Shown here in pieces: positions 13,787 to 21,928 of a stretch of DNA of 64,000 nt. Within the stretch, counting starts at the first letter, position 1. The number at the start of each line of letters is the position of its first letter. The stretch is from Massilia litorea. Lineage in GTDB: Bacteria; Pseudomonadota; Gammaproteobacteria; Burkholderiales; Burkholderiaceae_D. A program made the translations under genes and the position numbers. The stretch is from positions 1,364,001-1,428,000 of the forward strand of contig NZ_CP062941.1 of assembly GCF_015101885.1 (NCBI RefSeq), read 5' to 3'. The notes beneath the pieces were generated by a model. The model was not told where the DNA came from. It did no database searches and saw nothing but the letters and a program-made list of their open reading frames with translations.

Positions 13787-13933
13787 TTATTTCTGCTGCT
13801 TCTTCTTGGATTCGTCCATCCATCCCGCCGCCGCGCCGATCACGATCAGCACCACGACGACCACTACCACTGCCGCTGCTCCGGCACCGCCACCGGCAAC
13901 CTCATCAATTTCGTAATTAGTCAGCTCTTGCAT
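13787..13933 (-). CDS. Small peptide with double-glycine leader (bacteriocin-like precursor, 48 aa)
   Basis: 48 residues. Leader MQELTNYEIDEVAGG is a textbook double-glycine leader of 15 residues. The core is GAGAAA followed by an uninterrupted run of seven valines and VLIVIGAAAG, then a charged tail, WMDESKKKQQK. The core should insert in a membrane with a basic C-terminus. AAAGGAACG precedes the ATG by a few bases, almost the same ribosome site as the 67-residue gene. It lies 24 bases after the 51-residue gene and 66 bases before the next. Confidence 0.75.
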   Translation of the reverse strand: MQELTNYEIDEVAGGGAGAAAVVVVVVVLIVIGAAAGWMDESKKKQQK

Positions 13934-13957
13934 GTTCCGTTCCTTTCGTCGATTAGA

Positions 13958-14113
13958 TCAGTGCAGCATGCGATAACAAAGGGCGCCCAGTTGTCTACCG
14001 AAATCCAGGGCCTGATTCAAGGTAAAAAGGCAAACAAAAGAAATGATGATGACCCGGACATAGGAAGGTAGAGAATTGGCCAAACCATGGACTTCCTGAA
14101 TTAAATTACTCAT
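13958..14113 (-). CDS. Small hydrophobic peptide gene (51 aa), first of the three small genes
   Basis: 51 residues, starting MSNLIQEVHGLANSLPSYVR, then a hydrophobic segment VIIISFVCLFTL and an amphipathic tail ending ALCYRMLH. There is no double-glycine leader. Its position directly upstream of two leader peptides suggests an immunity, accessory or third peptide role; this is inference. The ribosome site is weak (GAAG region). An upstream 56-residue frame (14110-14280) ends in an ATGA overlap with this start but lacks coding signs. Confidence 0.5.
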   Translation of the reverse strand: MSNLIQEVHGLANSLPSYVRVIIISFVCLFTLNQALDFGRQLGALCYRMLH

Positions 14114-14530
14114 GCGGACTTCGATCCGTTAAGTTGAAATTCCGGCGCTTTATGCGTAGTCGATCGGATGCGGGTGTAAAGCGCTCGGGCCATGACACGG
14201 CGCGGCGACCACGCCTTCCCGGACAAACAGCGCAGGATGGGCGGCATCTGGGCCGTGACGTACAAATGAAGGCGTCTCATCTGTATGAATGGCCAGAATA
14301 GGGGAGTGTCAAAGTTTTAACTTGGTCGCGCTCAAGCCGGTCACAGCGCAGGCGGGGCGCCGACCTGAAGCGAAGTCGGGCTATGGAATTGTCAAGCTTT
14401 GTGCTTGATCAGGCTCGTATTCACGGGTAGGAAGGCAGAAACGATCAGGCAATTAAATGACAAGCATAAAGAGTGAAATGCGCTTGCGTTTTCGCTTCAT
14501 AAAAATGTGAATATACGCGCCGGAATACCG
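14114..14530. other. Gene-poor stretch between the small-peptide genes and the amidase
   Basis: No gene can be supported in these 417 bases. Leftward -35-like TTGACA sequences occur at 14307-14312 and 14390-14395 (read as TGTCAA on the + strand) but without good -10 partners, so the promoter of the small-peptide genes is unresolved. Base composition is more AT-rich than in the flanking genes, which fits a recently acquired or fast-changing island. Confidence 0.4.
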
Positions 14531-15133
14531 TCAGCGCGGCGAATGCAGGCGCTGCGCGACCCGCTCTTTAAAATACCCGCCCTGCACATAATGGTATAAA
14601 TGCGCGCCCGGGCAGACGGTCTTGTCCGAATAATCGCGGTGGCTGGCGATGTTCTCGACCGGCACCTTGTACTTCTGCGCCAGCATCGCCATCACATTCA
14701 CCACCGCATCGAGTTGCGCCTGGTTCGGTTCGACTTCCTCGAAATTGCCGACCACCTCAATCAAGGCGTGGCCGCTCGGGTCGTACTCGGTATTCGTGTC
14801 GCCCGCATAGGCGATGTCGCGCCCCGCATAGACCCGTCCTTCGAGGTCGATGATGTAATGGTAGGGAATATCCAGCCAGCCTTTGCTGTTGCGCGACCAG
14901 GCCTGCAGCTTGCGCAGGTACTGGCGCGGGTCGGTCCCTGGTGTGAACGGTTCGCCCTGGTGGTGCAGGGTGATGTGGGTGATCGTGTGGCGCCGCGCTT
15001 GCGCCGGATCGGCCGGGGTGCCTCCCCAGTCGGCCACCGTCACGACTACTGGATCGTTCGACGCCGGCCTGGTGGCGCAGCCGCTGGAGGCCAGCGCCAG
15101 GAAGAGGGCGGCAACAAGAGAAGAGGTTTTCAT
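14531..15133 (-). CDS. N-acetylmuramoyl-L-alanine amidase (PGRP/Amidase_2 fold), lipoprotein
   Basis: 200 residues with a lipoprotein signal peptide whose lipobox is LASSGC (Cys19). The zinc site of the type 2 amidase fold is complete: His in ITLHHQG, His in ASHRDYSDKTVCPG, and the Cys of the same motif. The YHYIIDLEGRVYAGRD strand is the peptidoglycan-recognition signature. It should cut the amide between MurNAc and L-Ala in the periplasm, in wall turnover or remodelling. Transcription runs toward the small-peptide genes 417 bases away. Confidence 0.88.
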   Translation of the reverse strand: MKTSSLVAALFLALASSGCATRPASNDPVVVTVADWGGTPADPAQARRHTITHITLHHQGEPFTPGTDPRQYLRKLQAWSRNSKGWLDIPYHYIIDLEGRVYAGRDIAYAGDTNTEYDPSGHALIEVVGNFEEVEPNQAQLDAVVNVMAMLAQKYKVPVENIASHRDYSDKTVCPGAHLYHYVQGGYFKERVAQRLHSPR

Positions 15134-15251
15134 GGACGAATCCGGCTTTAGGAAGCCGCCATCTTTTCACAGCGGCAGGCTGCATGCAAACACGCGGCGC
15201 ACGATGCAAACCTGTTAAGCTAACGTCGATCCCTGACTACCGATTACGCCC

Positions 15252-15674
15252 ATGAGAACGATCGCCCAAATCCTCAACGACAGCAAGACCATCGCCATTG
15301 TCGGCCTCTCGAACAAACCCGATCGTGCCAGCTTCGGCGTGGCCGAATACCTGCAAGGGCAGGGCTACCGCATCATTCCCGTCAACCCGGCGTATGCGGG
15401 CGAGGAGATCCTGGGCGAGAAAGTGTATGCCAGCCTGCAGGAAGCGGCCGACGCGCTGGCGCCGAGCGGCACCCGGATCGACATCGTCGACTGCTTCCGC
15501 AAGCCGGAAGACATCCCGCCGCTGGCGCGCGACGCGATCGCAATCCGCGCCGGCTGCCTGTGGATGCAGCTCGAGATCGAGAACCAGGCTGCGGCCGACC
15601 TGGCGCGCGCCGCCGGCCTCGATGTCGTCATGAACCACTGCCTGAAAATCGAACACCGCAAGCTCAACGCCTGA
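15252..15674 (+). CDS. CoA-binding domain protein (YccU type)
   Basis: 140 residues, a single Rossmann-like CoA-binding domain. Motifs are IAIVGLSNKPDRASFGVAEYL (N-terminal nucleotide loop), IIPVNPAY, and the C-terminal AGLDVVMNHCLKIEHRKL that ends most members. The family is widespread but its physiological role is not established. It is followed after 17 bases by the peroxidase gene, so the two may be cotranscribed. Confidence 0.85.
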   Translation: MRTIAQILNDSKTIAIVGLSNKPDRASFGVAEYLQGQGYRIIPVNPAYAGEEILGEKVYASLQEAADALAPSGTRIDIVDCFRKPEDIPPLARDAIAIRAGCLWMQLEIENQAAADLARAAGLDVVMNHCLKIEHRKLNA

Positions 15675-15691
15675 TTTTAAATGGACCGACC

Positions 15692-16282
15692 ATGCTGAAA
15701 ACTGCCCTGACCCTTTCTCTGCTGGCTGCCGCGGCAACGAGCAGCGCCCAACAACCCACAGGCGTCGTCAATCCCCGTCCGCTCGTCGCAGCCACGCCGG
15801 CGCCGGCCAGCTGCCCGGCCCTGCTGAAACAGAGTTTTAAACGCCTGCAGGACGAAGCGCCGCAGGACCTGTGCCAGTACGCCGGTAAAGTGGTGCTGGT
15901 GGTGAACACGGCCAGTTATTGCGGCTACACCAAGCAGTACGAGGGCCTGGAAAAGTTATACGCGAAATACAGCCCGCGCGGGCTGGTGGTGCTCGGCTTC
16001 CCGTCCAACGATTTCAAGCAGGAAGCGGCCAGCACCAAGGAAATCGCCGACCTCTGCTACAACACGTATGGCGTGAAATTCCCGATGTTTGCCCCGACCG
16101 TCGTGAGCGGCGCCAACGCCAATCCGCTGCACGCGGCGCTGGCGAAACAGACCGGCAAGGAACCGAAATGGAATTTCACGAAATACCTGATCGGCCGTGA
16201 CGGCAACGTGATCGCGCACTACCCGAGCAAGGTGACGCCGGACGATCCGGACCTGCTGAAACAGATCGAAGGCGCCCTGTAA
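15692..16282 (+). CDS. Glutathione peroxidase family protein, exported
   Basis: 196 residues. A signal peptide (MLKTALTLSLLAAAATSSAQ) directs it to the periplasm. The peroxidatic residue is Cys77 in NTASYCGYTKQYEGLEKLY, and the Trp-Asn pair of the active-site tetrad is in KWNFTKYL. The usual Gln-bearing NQFG motif reads SNDFKQE here, so the catalytic Gln position is altered. It probably uses thioredoxin-like donors, as many Cys-type bacterial members do. Its N-terminal extension (residues 21-55) is longer than in cytoplasmic homologues. Confidence 0.87.
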   Translation: MLKTALTLSLLAAAATSSAQQPTGVVNPRPLVAATPAPASCPALLKQSFKRLQDEAPQDLCQYAGKVVLVVNTASYCGYTKQYEGLEKLYAKYSPRGLVVLGFPSNDFKQEAASTKEIADLCYNTYGVKFPMFAPTVVSGANANPLHAALAKQTGKEPKWNFTKYLIGRDGNVIAHYPSKVTPDDPDLLKQIEGAL

Positions 16283-16299
16283 GCGCCGGCGGCGGCGTC

Positions 16300-18129
16300 T
16301 CAGGCGCCGTCGCGCCGCTCGAGTTGCGCCAGCAGCGGGCCGCGCAGCGCATTGCAGACCACGATCCCTTCCGCCTTCTCGAGCATCTCGCGCGTGATGA
16401 CGCGCTCGCGCGCAGCCCAGGCGGGCGCGCCCAGCATGATCGTGCGCATCACGCCCGGCAGCAGGCCGCAGGACAGGGGCGGCGTGTACCAGCGGCCGTC
16501 CAGGCGCACGAACACATTGCTGCGCCCTCCCTCCGTCAATTCCCCGCGCTCGTTGAAGAACAGGGCGTCGAAGGCGCCTTGCGCCTCGGCGGCGCGCCAG
16601 GCGGCGTCGTAGCGGCTGCGCACCGAGGTTTTATGGCGCAGGAAGACGTCGCTTGACTGCGTGGTCGACTCGGCCAGCACGACGCGCACCGGCTCGGTGA
16701 GCGGAGAAAGCGGAGCCGACGCAAGCGCGAGTGCGCCCTGGGCATCAAGCGACAGGCGCAGGCGGTGGATGCCGCCCTCTGGCGGCAAGCCGAGGCAGGC
16801 GTCGACCACGAGGGTATGCGCCGCCCTCGCATCGAAGGCCAGGCCGAAATAGGCGGCCGAGGCGCCGATTCTCGCCAGGTGCAGGTCGAGGTGGCGCGGG
16901 CCGTCCTGCCACGACGCCTTGATGGTCTCGAACAGCTCGAATTTGTTCGCCAGCCCGGTCAGGAAGCGCGCTTTTAATTTGCACTCGGCATACTCTGCTT
17001 GCGGATCGCTGTCGAACACGATACCGGCGCCGACGCCAAGTTCTCCGCGCCGCACGCCTTCTCCGGGCCCGAGCGCCAGCGTGCGGATCGGTACCGACAA
17101 ACAAAAGTCGCCGAAGGGACGCGTGTCCTGTGGCGGATCGAACCAGCCGATCGCGCCCGTATAGATTCCTCTCGGGTCGGCTTCGAGTTCATCGATGATT
17201 TCCATCGTCCGGCGCTTGGGGGCGCCCGTGATCGAGCCGCAGGGGTACAGGGCGGCGAACAGCTCGTTCAATGTCAGGTCCTCGCGCAAGCGCGCCTGCA
17301 CGGTGGAGGTCATTTGCAGCACGGCGCCGAAGCGCGTCACCTCGAACAGTTTGGGGACGGCCACGCTGCCGGTGCGCGCCACGCGTCCGAGGTCGTTGCG
17401 CAGCAGGTCGACGATCATGAGGTTTTCGGCGCGGTTCTTCGGGTCGAGCGCGAGCGCGGCGGCGCGTTGCGCATTCGTCGTCTCGTCCCCGGCGGCCGGC
17501 GCCGTGCCCTTCATCGGGCGCGCCAGCAGCGTCTCTCCCGTGCAGCGCACGAACAGCTCGGGCGAGAACGACAGCACGGCGCCGCCGTCGGGCAATCCGA
17601 TCATGGCGCCGTAGGGCACCGGCTGGCGCGCGCGCAGGCGCTGGTACAGGGAGAACATGGAACCGAAGGCGTCGAAGCGCAGGCGGTAGGTGTAATTCAC
17701 CTGGTAGGTGTCGCCGGCGGCGATGTAGTCGCGGATACGCTCGATGGCCTCCGTAAAACGCGCTTCGTCGACATTCGCTTCGATCGCGGCGACGCCGGCC
17801 GGGGTGTCGCCCGCGGCGCGGGTCGTGATCCAGGCCTGCGCTGCGGCCGCCGTCAGGTGCTCGCAGCGCTCGAACAGCAGCACCTGGGCCAGCGCACCCG
17901 GGAGGGGTTTGCAAGGAATGCCGAGCAAGTGCGCGCCCAGTTCATAGCTGAGCAGGGGCACGGCATACAGGCCGCGCGCCAGGGCCGCCTGCAGCTCGTC
18001 CAGCACGCCGTTCCAGCCAGCCGCATCTTTGCAGCTCAGGGTGCCGGCGTGGCCCGTGTACAGGCGCGAGCGCGCCTGCGCATGCCCCTCCGCGCTCGCA
18101 TCGTCGAGCAATGCAAAGACCGTGTCCAT
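16300..18129 (-). CDS. pabBC: Fused aminodeoxychorismate synthase component I and aminodeoxychorismate lyase (PabB-PabC)
   Basis: 609 residues in two parts. Residues about 1-390 form the chorismate-binding PabB unit, with AGDTYQVNYTYRLRF and the signature CGSITGAPKRRTMEIIDELE. Residues about 400-609 are a class IV aminotransferase fold with HKTSVRSRYD (pyridoxal-phosphate lysine region) and ELTEGGRSNVFVRLDG. Together they make 4-aminobenzoate for folate from chorismate, with ammonia from a separate PabA not seen here. The start is 11 bases downstream of the slmA stop on the same strand, consistent with cotranscription. Confidence 0.93.
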   Translation of the reverse strand: MDTVFALLDDASAEGHAQARSRLYTGHAGTLSCKDAAGWNGVLDELQAALARGLYAVPLLSYELGAHLLGIPCKPLPGALAQVLLFERCEHLTAAAAQAWITTRAAGDTPAGVAAIEANVDEARFTEAIERIRDYIAAGDTYQVNYTYRLRFDAFGSMFSLYQRLRARQPVPYGAMIGLPDGGAVLSFSPELFVRCTGETLLARPMKGTAPAAGDETTNAQRAAALALDPKNRAENLMIVDLLRNDLGRVARTGSVAVPKLFEVTRFGAVLQMTSTVQARLREDLTLNELFAALYPCGSITGAPKRRTMEIIDELEADPRGIYTGAIGWFDPPQDTRPFGDFCLSVPIRTLALGPGEGVRRGELGVGAGIVFDSDPQAEYAECKLKARFLTGLANKFELFETIKASWQDGPRHLDLHLARIGASAAYFGLAFDARAAHTLVVDACLGLPPEGGIHRLRLSLDAQGALALASAPLSPLTEPVRVVLAESTTQSSDVFLRHKTSVRSRYDAAWRAAEAQGAFDALFFNERGELTEGGRSNVFVRLDGRWYTPPLSCGLLPGVMRTIMLGAPAWAARERVITREMLEKAEGIVVCNALRGPLLAQLERRDGA

Positions 18130-18140
18130 GACCGCCTGCG

Positions 18141-18719
18141 TCAGGCTGCCAACAGGAGCGACAATTGTACGTCCGTCCCCTCGGCCGGGTTCTGGCGGAA
18201 GCCGCTCTTGGCGTAGCGGTGCCAGCGCCCGGTCACATAGCTTACCAGCAGGCTGGCGCGGGCCGCGACGTCGTCCTCGACGCCGTGGCCCTGGGTGACG
18301 GCCAGGCGCAGGGCGCCCTTGCAGGCCAGCTCGATCCGGTCATAAAAGCCGTTCATGCGTGCCTGCAGGCGTTCGTCTTCGCCGACCAGGGCGTCGCCGA
18401 TCAGGAGCCGCGTCATGCCCGGATTGTTCGCGGCAAAGGCGAGCAGCATTTGCAGCATCGCGTGCAGCTGGTCGACGCCCCGCTCTTCCTTCTCCGTGAT
18501 CTGGTTGATCACGCCGAACACGCTGGACTCGATGAACTCAATCAGCCCCTCGAACATTTGCGCCTTGCTGGCGAAGTGGCGGTACAGCGCCGCTTCCGAT
18601 ACCGATAGCCGCGCCGCCAGCGCCGCGGTGGTGATTTTTTCACCTTTCGGCTGCTCGAGCATGGCCGCCAGGGCCTGGAGGATTTGCAGTTTACGCTGGC
18701 CTGGCCTGGTGCTTGCCAT
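18141..18719 (-). CDS. slmA: Nucleoid occlusion factor SlmA (TetR family)
   Basis: 192 residues. The TetR-type helix-turn-helix is ITTAALAARLSVSEAALYRHFASKAQMFEGL (residues 29-59), and the C-terminal region fits SlmA. Bound to specific chromosomal sites it blocks FtsZ assembly over the nucleoid. Its usual partner in Burkholderiales is a nearby argB and pyrimidine nucleotidase, both present here, which supports the assignment over a generic TetR regulator. Confidence 0.88.
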   Translation of the reverse strand: MASTRPGQRKLQILQALAAMLEQPKGEKITTAALAARLSVSEAALYRHFASKAQMFEGLIEFIESSVFGVINQITEKEERGVDQLHAMLQMLLAFAANNPGMTRLLIGDALVGEDERLQARMNGFYDRIELACKGALRLAVTQGHGVEDDVAARASLLVSYVTGRWHRYAKSGFRQNPAEGTDVQLSLLLAA

Positions 18720-18747
18720 GGGATCCCGAAAGAGTAATTGGATAAAT

Positions 18748-19479
18748 TTAGCGGAGCCGCTGCAGGCGCTTCGGCAGCTGGCGCACGGATTTTACTTTGA
18801 CATCGACGTAGTTTGGGAGAATCAATCGGCGGGGCCGCATTTGCGCCAGCGTGCTGGCCTCGTTCCGGCGCAGGTATTGGGTCACCCATACCGTGCGCAG
18901 GCCCAGCTGTTTGGCGCTTTTCAGGTTCACCAGCGTGTCTTCGACCAGGATGCAGTCGCGCGCCGCCACGCCATGCCTGCGCAGCAGGCGCGACAACATC
19001 AGCTTCGACGGTTTCGGTCGCAGCTGGCGGTGCACGTGCATCTGCTCGATCGCGATGTGATGCGCGAAATGGCGCTGCAGGCGCAAATGGCGCATCACGT
19101 GCGTCGAATAATCGCGCGGCGCATTCGTCAGCAGGATTTTACGGCCGGGCAGGCGCTGCAGCAGGCGGCCCAGGCCCGTCTCCGAGCGCATCATCGCGCG
19201 CAGATCGTGCAGATCGTGGGTCTGGCTCAGGAAGTCGGCGGCGCAAACGCCATGGTGGCGCATCATGCCGAGCAGGGTGGCGCCATATCGCTTCCAGTAG
19301 CCGAGGCGCGCGGCATCGACCCGTGCCTGCGTCACCGGCGTGACGCCGTCCTCGAGCACGCGCGCGATATACGTGTTCATGTTGGCGCTGATGGCCGGGA
19401 AGATCGCGTGTGAAGCGTCGTGCAGGGTATTGTCCAGATCGAATAGCCAGACGGGGGAGGCGGGGATATGATTCGGCAC
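18748..19479 (-). CDS. HAD-family pyrimidine 5'-nucleotidase
   Basis: 243 residues. The HAD motif I is WLFDLDNTLHD with the nucleophile Asp, motif II is ILLTNAPRDYS, and motif III/IV is CILVEDTLVNLKSAKQLGLRTVW. The overall pattern matches the SDT1-like subfamily that removes phosphate from UMP or CMP. The start is GTG at 19479, opening MPNHIPASPVWLFD. It is divergent from the TraB/GumN gene with only 25 bases between start codons, so the two share a promoter region. Confidence 0.87.
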   Translation of the reverse strand: MPNHIPASPVWLFDLDNTLHDASHAIFPAISANMNTYIARVLEDGVTPVTQARVDAARLGYWKRYGATLLGMMRHHGVCAADFLSQTHDLHDLRAMMRSETGLGRLLQRLPGRKILLTNAPRDYSTHVMRHLRLQRHFAHHIAIEQMHVHRQLRPKPSKLMLSRLLRRHGVAARDCILVEDTLVNLKSAKQLGLRTVWVTQYLRRNEASTLAQMRPRRLILPNYVDVKVKSVRQLPKRLQRLR

Positions 19480-19504
19480 GTTGAACGATGACAGGAGAAG
19501 TAAA

Positions 19505-20389
19505 TTGCGACGTCCGATTATAGTGGCCTTCCTCGGCTTGTTCCTGATGGCGTGTCAAGCGCTGGCCGCCGAGCGCGGCGCGCTGTTCAAGGTGAGCGCG
19601 AAGGGCCATAGCTTGTACCTGTACGGGACCATCCATGCGGGCAAGCCCGGCTACTATCCGCTCGAGCCGCGCATTCGACAAGCGCTGGCGGGCGCGCCCA
19701 CGCTGGCGCTGGAAGTGGACACGATGCGCGATCCTGGCGCCGTGGACGCGGCGTTTCGCGAGCATGGCTTGTTTACGGCCGACAGCGCCGGCTATGCGGG
19801 TCTGGCGCCGGAACGGCGAAAGCGTATCGAAACGGCCTTGACGCAGCAAGGCATCAATCCGGCGGGCGTGGCGCAATTCAAGCCCTGGATGCTGGCGGCG
19901 GTGCTCGCGCTGGCGGACCTGGCGAAGCTGGGCTACGACCCGGAACTGGGCGTGGACGCGCACCTGGCCACACTCGCGCGCGGCAAGACGCGTATCGTCG
20001 AACTCGAGTCAGTGCAATACCAGGCGGCGCTGCTGGACCGGCTGCCGATCGAGGCGCAGTGGAGCTTGCTCGAAGAAACGCTGGCCTACATGGCGTCGGG
20101 GCGCTTGTTGCGCGAGACGCGCGACCTGTTCGACGCCTACGAGCGTGCCGACCAAAAAGCACTCGACGATATTGCCCATCGCATCGAGACCGACGACAGC
20201 CTGAACGGCAAGTTCATCCGGGAGGTGGTGCTGGCGGAACGCAACGGACCGATGGCCGATAAACTGGCGGCGCTGCTGGCGCGCGAAAACAATGCGGTGG
20301 CCGCGGTCGGTTTATTGCACCTGCTGGGGAAACGGGGCGTACCGGAGCTGTTGCGCCAGCGCGGTTTAAGGGTGGAACGGGTGTACTGA
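19505..20389 (+). CDS. TraB/GumN family protein, exported
   Basis: 294 residues. The TTG at 19505 is preferred because AGGAGAAG lies just upstream and the product then begins with a good signal peptide (MRRPIIVAFLGLFLMACQALA). The two GxxH motifs of the TraB/TIKI fold are present: LYLYGTIHAGKPG near the start and AVGLLHLLGKRGV at the end, as expected for a metal-dependent peptidase-like active site. The cleavage site after ALA could also be read as a lipobox (LMAC). Substrate is unknown. Confidence 0.82.
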   Translation: MRRPIIVAFLGLFLMACQALAAERGALFKVSAKGHSLYLYGTIHAGKPGYYPLEPRIRQALAGAPTLALEVDTMRDPGAVDAAFREHGLFTADSAGYAGLAPERRKRIETALTQQGINPAGVAQFKPWMLAAVLALADLAKLGYDPELGVDAHLATLARGKTRIVELESVQYQAALLDRLPIEAQWSLLEETLAYMASGRLLRETRDLFDAYERADQKALDDIAHRIETDDSLNGKFIREVVLAERNGPMADKLAALLARENNAVAAVGLLHLLGKRGVPELLRQRGLRVERVY

Positions 20390-20397
20390 GGGGGAGG

Positions 20398-20472
<75 letters not shown>

Positions 20473-20482
20473 GGTACTGATA

Positions 20483-20514
20483 TGGCGGCATGGACGCCGC
20501 CACAAGATTTTTTT
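20483..20514 (+). terminator. Possible rightward terminator
   Basis: TGGCGGC (20483-20489) pairs with GCCGCCA (20496-20502), and a run of seven T follows at 20508-20514 after a five-base gap. It could stop rightward transcripts from the TraB/GumN gene before they run antisense into argB. On the leftward strand there is no T run. Confidence 0.4.
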
Positions 20515-21442
20515 AGTGCGAGCGGATCATAGTGCCAAAAGCCTGTTCGGTCAAGACTTCCAGCAACAAAGAGTGCTCGATGCGGCCATCGATGATGTGC
20601 ACGGTGTTCACGCCGGACTTGGCGGCATCGAGTGCCGACGAGATTTTCGGCAGCATGCCGCCCGAGATCGTGCCGTCTTCGAACATCTCGTCGATTTCGC
20701 GCGCCGACAGGTCGGTGACCAGCTTGCCTTCCTTGTCCTGCACGCCGGCGATGTTGGTCATCATGATCAGCTTTTCGGCTTTTAGAATTTCCGCAATCTT
20801 GCCGGCGACGACGTCGGCATTGATGTTGTAGGCCTGCCCGTCCTGGCCGAAGCCGATCGGCGAGATGATCGGAATAAAAGCGTCGTCCTGCAGCGCTTTC
20901 ACGACGGCCGGATTGATCGCCTCGATCTCGCCGACAAAGCCGATGTCGAGGAACTCGCCCGGCTTGTCGCGGTCGGGCATCGACATTTTGCGAGCACGGA
21001 TCAGGCCGCCATCCTTGCCGGTCAGGCCGACTGCCTGGCCGCCGTAGTGGTTGATCAGCATGACGATGTCCTGCTGCACTTCGCCGCCCAGCACCCACTC
21101 GACCACTTCCATGGTCTCTTCGTCGGTAATGCGCATGCCTTGCACGAAGGTGCCTTGCTTGCCGATTTTTTTCAGGGCGTTGTCGATCTGCGGACCGCCG
21201 CCGTGCACCACCACCGGGTTCATGCCCACCAGTTTCAGCAGGATGACGTCGCGTGCGAAGCCGTGCTTCAGGCGTTCGTCGGTCATGGCATTGCCGCCGT
21301 ATTTGATGACAATGGTCTTGCCGTGGAAGTTGCGAATATAGGGAAGCGCCTCGGCCAGGATCTGTGCCTTGATCTGCGGCGACACCGCGGTCAGGTCACT
21401 CGATGGGTCCTCGGTCTTCAGGCTGGTCACGTGAGCGTTCAT
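20513..21442 (-). CDS. argB: Acetylglutamate kinase
   Basis: 309 residues. It phosphorylates N-acetyl-L-glutamate in arginine synthesis. Motifs of the amino-acid kinase fold are clear: [10 protein letters not shown] near residue 46, [18 protein letters not shown], and the C-terminal [26 protein letters not shown]. The arginine-sensing N-terminal helix region is present (residues 15-40), as in feedback-inhibited enzymes. tRNA-Thr lies just downstream. Confidence 0.97.
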   Translation of the reverse strand: MNAHVTSLKTEDPSSDLTAVSPQIKAQILAEALPYIRNFHGKTIVIKYGGNAMTDERLKHGFARDVILLKLVGMNPVVVHGGGPQIDNALKKIGKQGTFVQGMRITDEETMEVVEWVLGGEVQQDIVMLINHYGGQAVGLTGKDGGLIRARKMSMPDRDKPGEFLDIGFVGEIEAINPAVVKALQDDAFIPIISPIGFGQDGQAYNINADVVAGKIAEILKAEKLIMMTNIAGVQDKEGKLVTDLSAREIDEMFEDGTISGGMLPKISSALDAAKSGVNTVHIIDGRIEHSLLLEVLTEQAFGTMIRSH

Positions 21443-21612
21443 GGGGAGTCCGAAATGAATGTGGCGGAGATTTTACAGGCAACACGGGCGCCCTTGTGGG
21501 CATTCTATGGCGCTTTTGTTGTATTTTATGGTGTAACAGGGTCGGGATCGCTGCCGATGAATGCTTCTACGATATTACACATGACGAATAATTCCTGTCG
21601 CAAGGCTGCGCC

Positions 21613-21813
21613 ATGAGCGACTGTACCCGTTGCGGCGCCGCCTTCGGCTGCGCCATGGCCGATGGGGGTGATGCGCCCTGCTGGTGCACGACGCTGCCGC
21701 CGGTGGTGCCGGTACCCGGCATCGACGCCGGCTGCTGGTGCCCGGCCTGCCTGCGTGCGCACATCGCCGAGACGGCGCGACCGGCCTCCGAAAAGTTCCC
21801 GGCCGCCGATTGA
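21613..21813 (+). CDS. Cysteine-rich CWC family protein
   Basis: 66 residues with eight cysteines at positions 4, 7, 13, 23, 25, 41, 43 and 46. The paired CWC motifs (PCWC and GCWCPAC) define the small CWC family, which may bind zinc or another metal. Function is not known. The gene stands alone, divergent from argB and facing the esterase gene. Confidence 0.75.
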   Translation: MSDCTRCGAAFGCAMADGGDAPCWCTTLPPVVPVPGIDAGCWCPACLRAHIAETARPASEKFPAAD

Positions 21814-21928
21814 GGCGCACCGGTCGCGTGCGGTGCGTGCAGGCGCATCATCTGCCTGTCGAGCCGACCTTTGAATCATACGCCGGCGCCGGGCCGCATG
21901 AAGCGGCCGGCATGCCATGCCGTCAGTC

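Noticed and set aside
14110..14280. A 56-codon leftward frame (MRRLHLYVTAQMPP...) that ends in an ATGA overlap with the 51-residue gene.
   Set aside because: No ribosome site, very basic composition without pattern; overlap could be chance. It is kept only as a possibility.
16999..18216. A 405-codon rightward frame antisense to pabBC.
   Set aside because: Shadow frame rich in Gly, Arg, Gln and Ala; pabBC motifs on the other strand are unambiguous.
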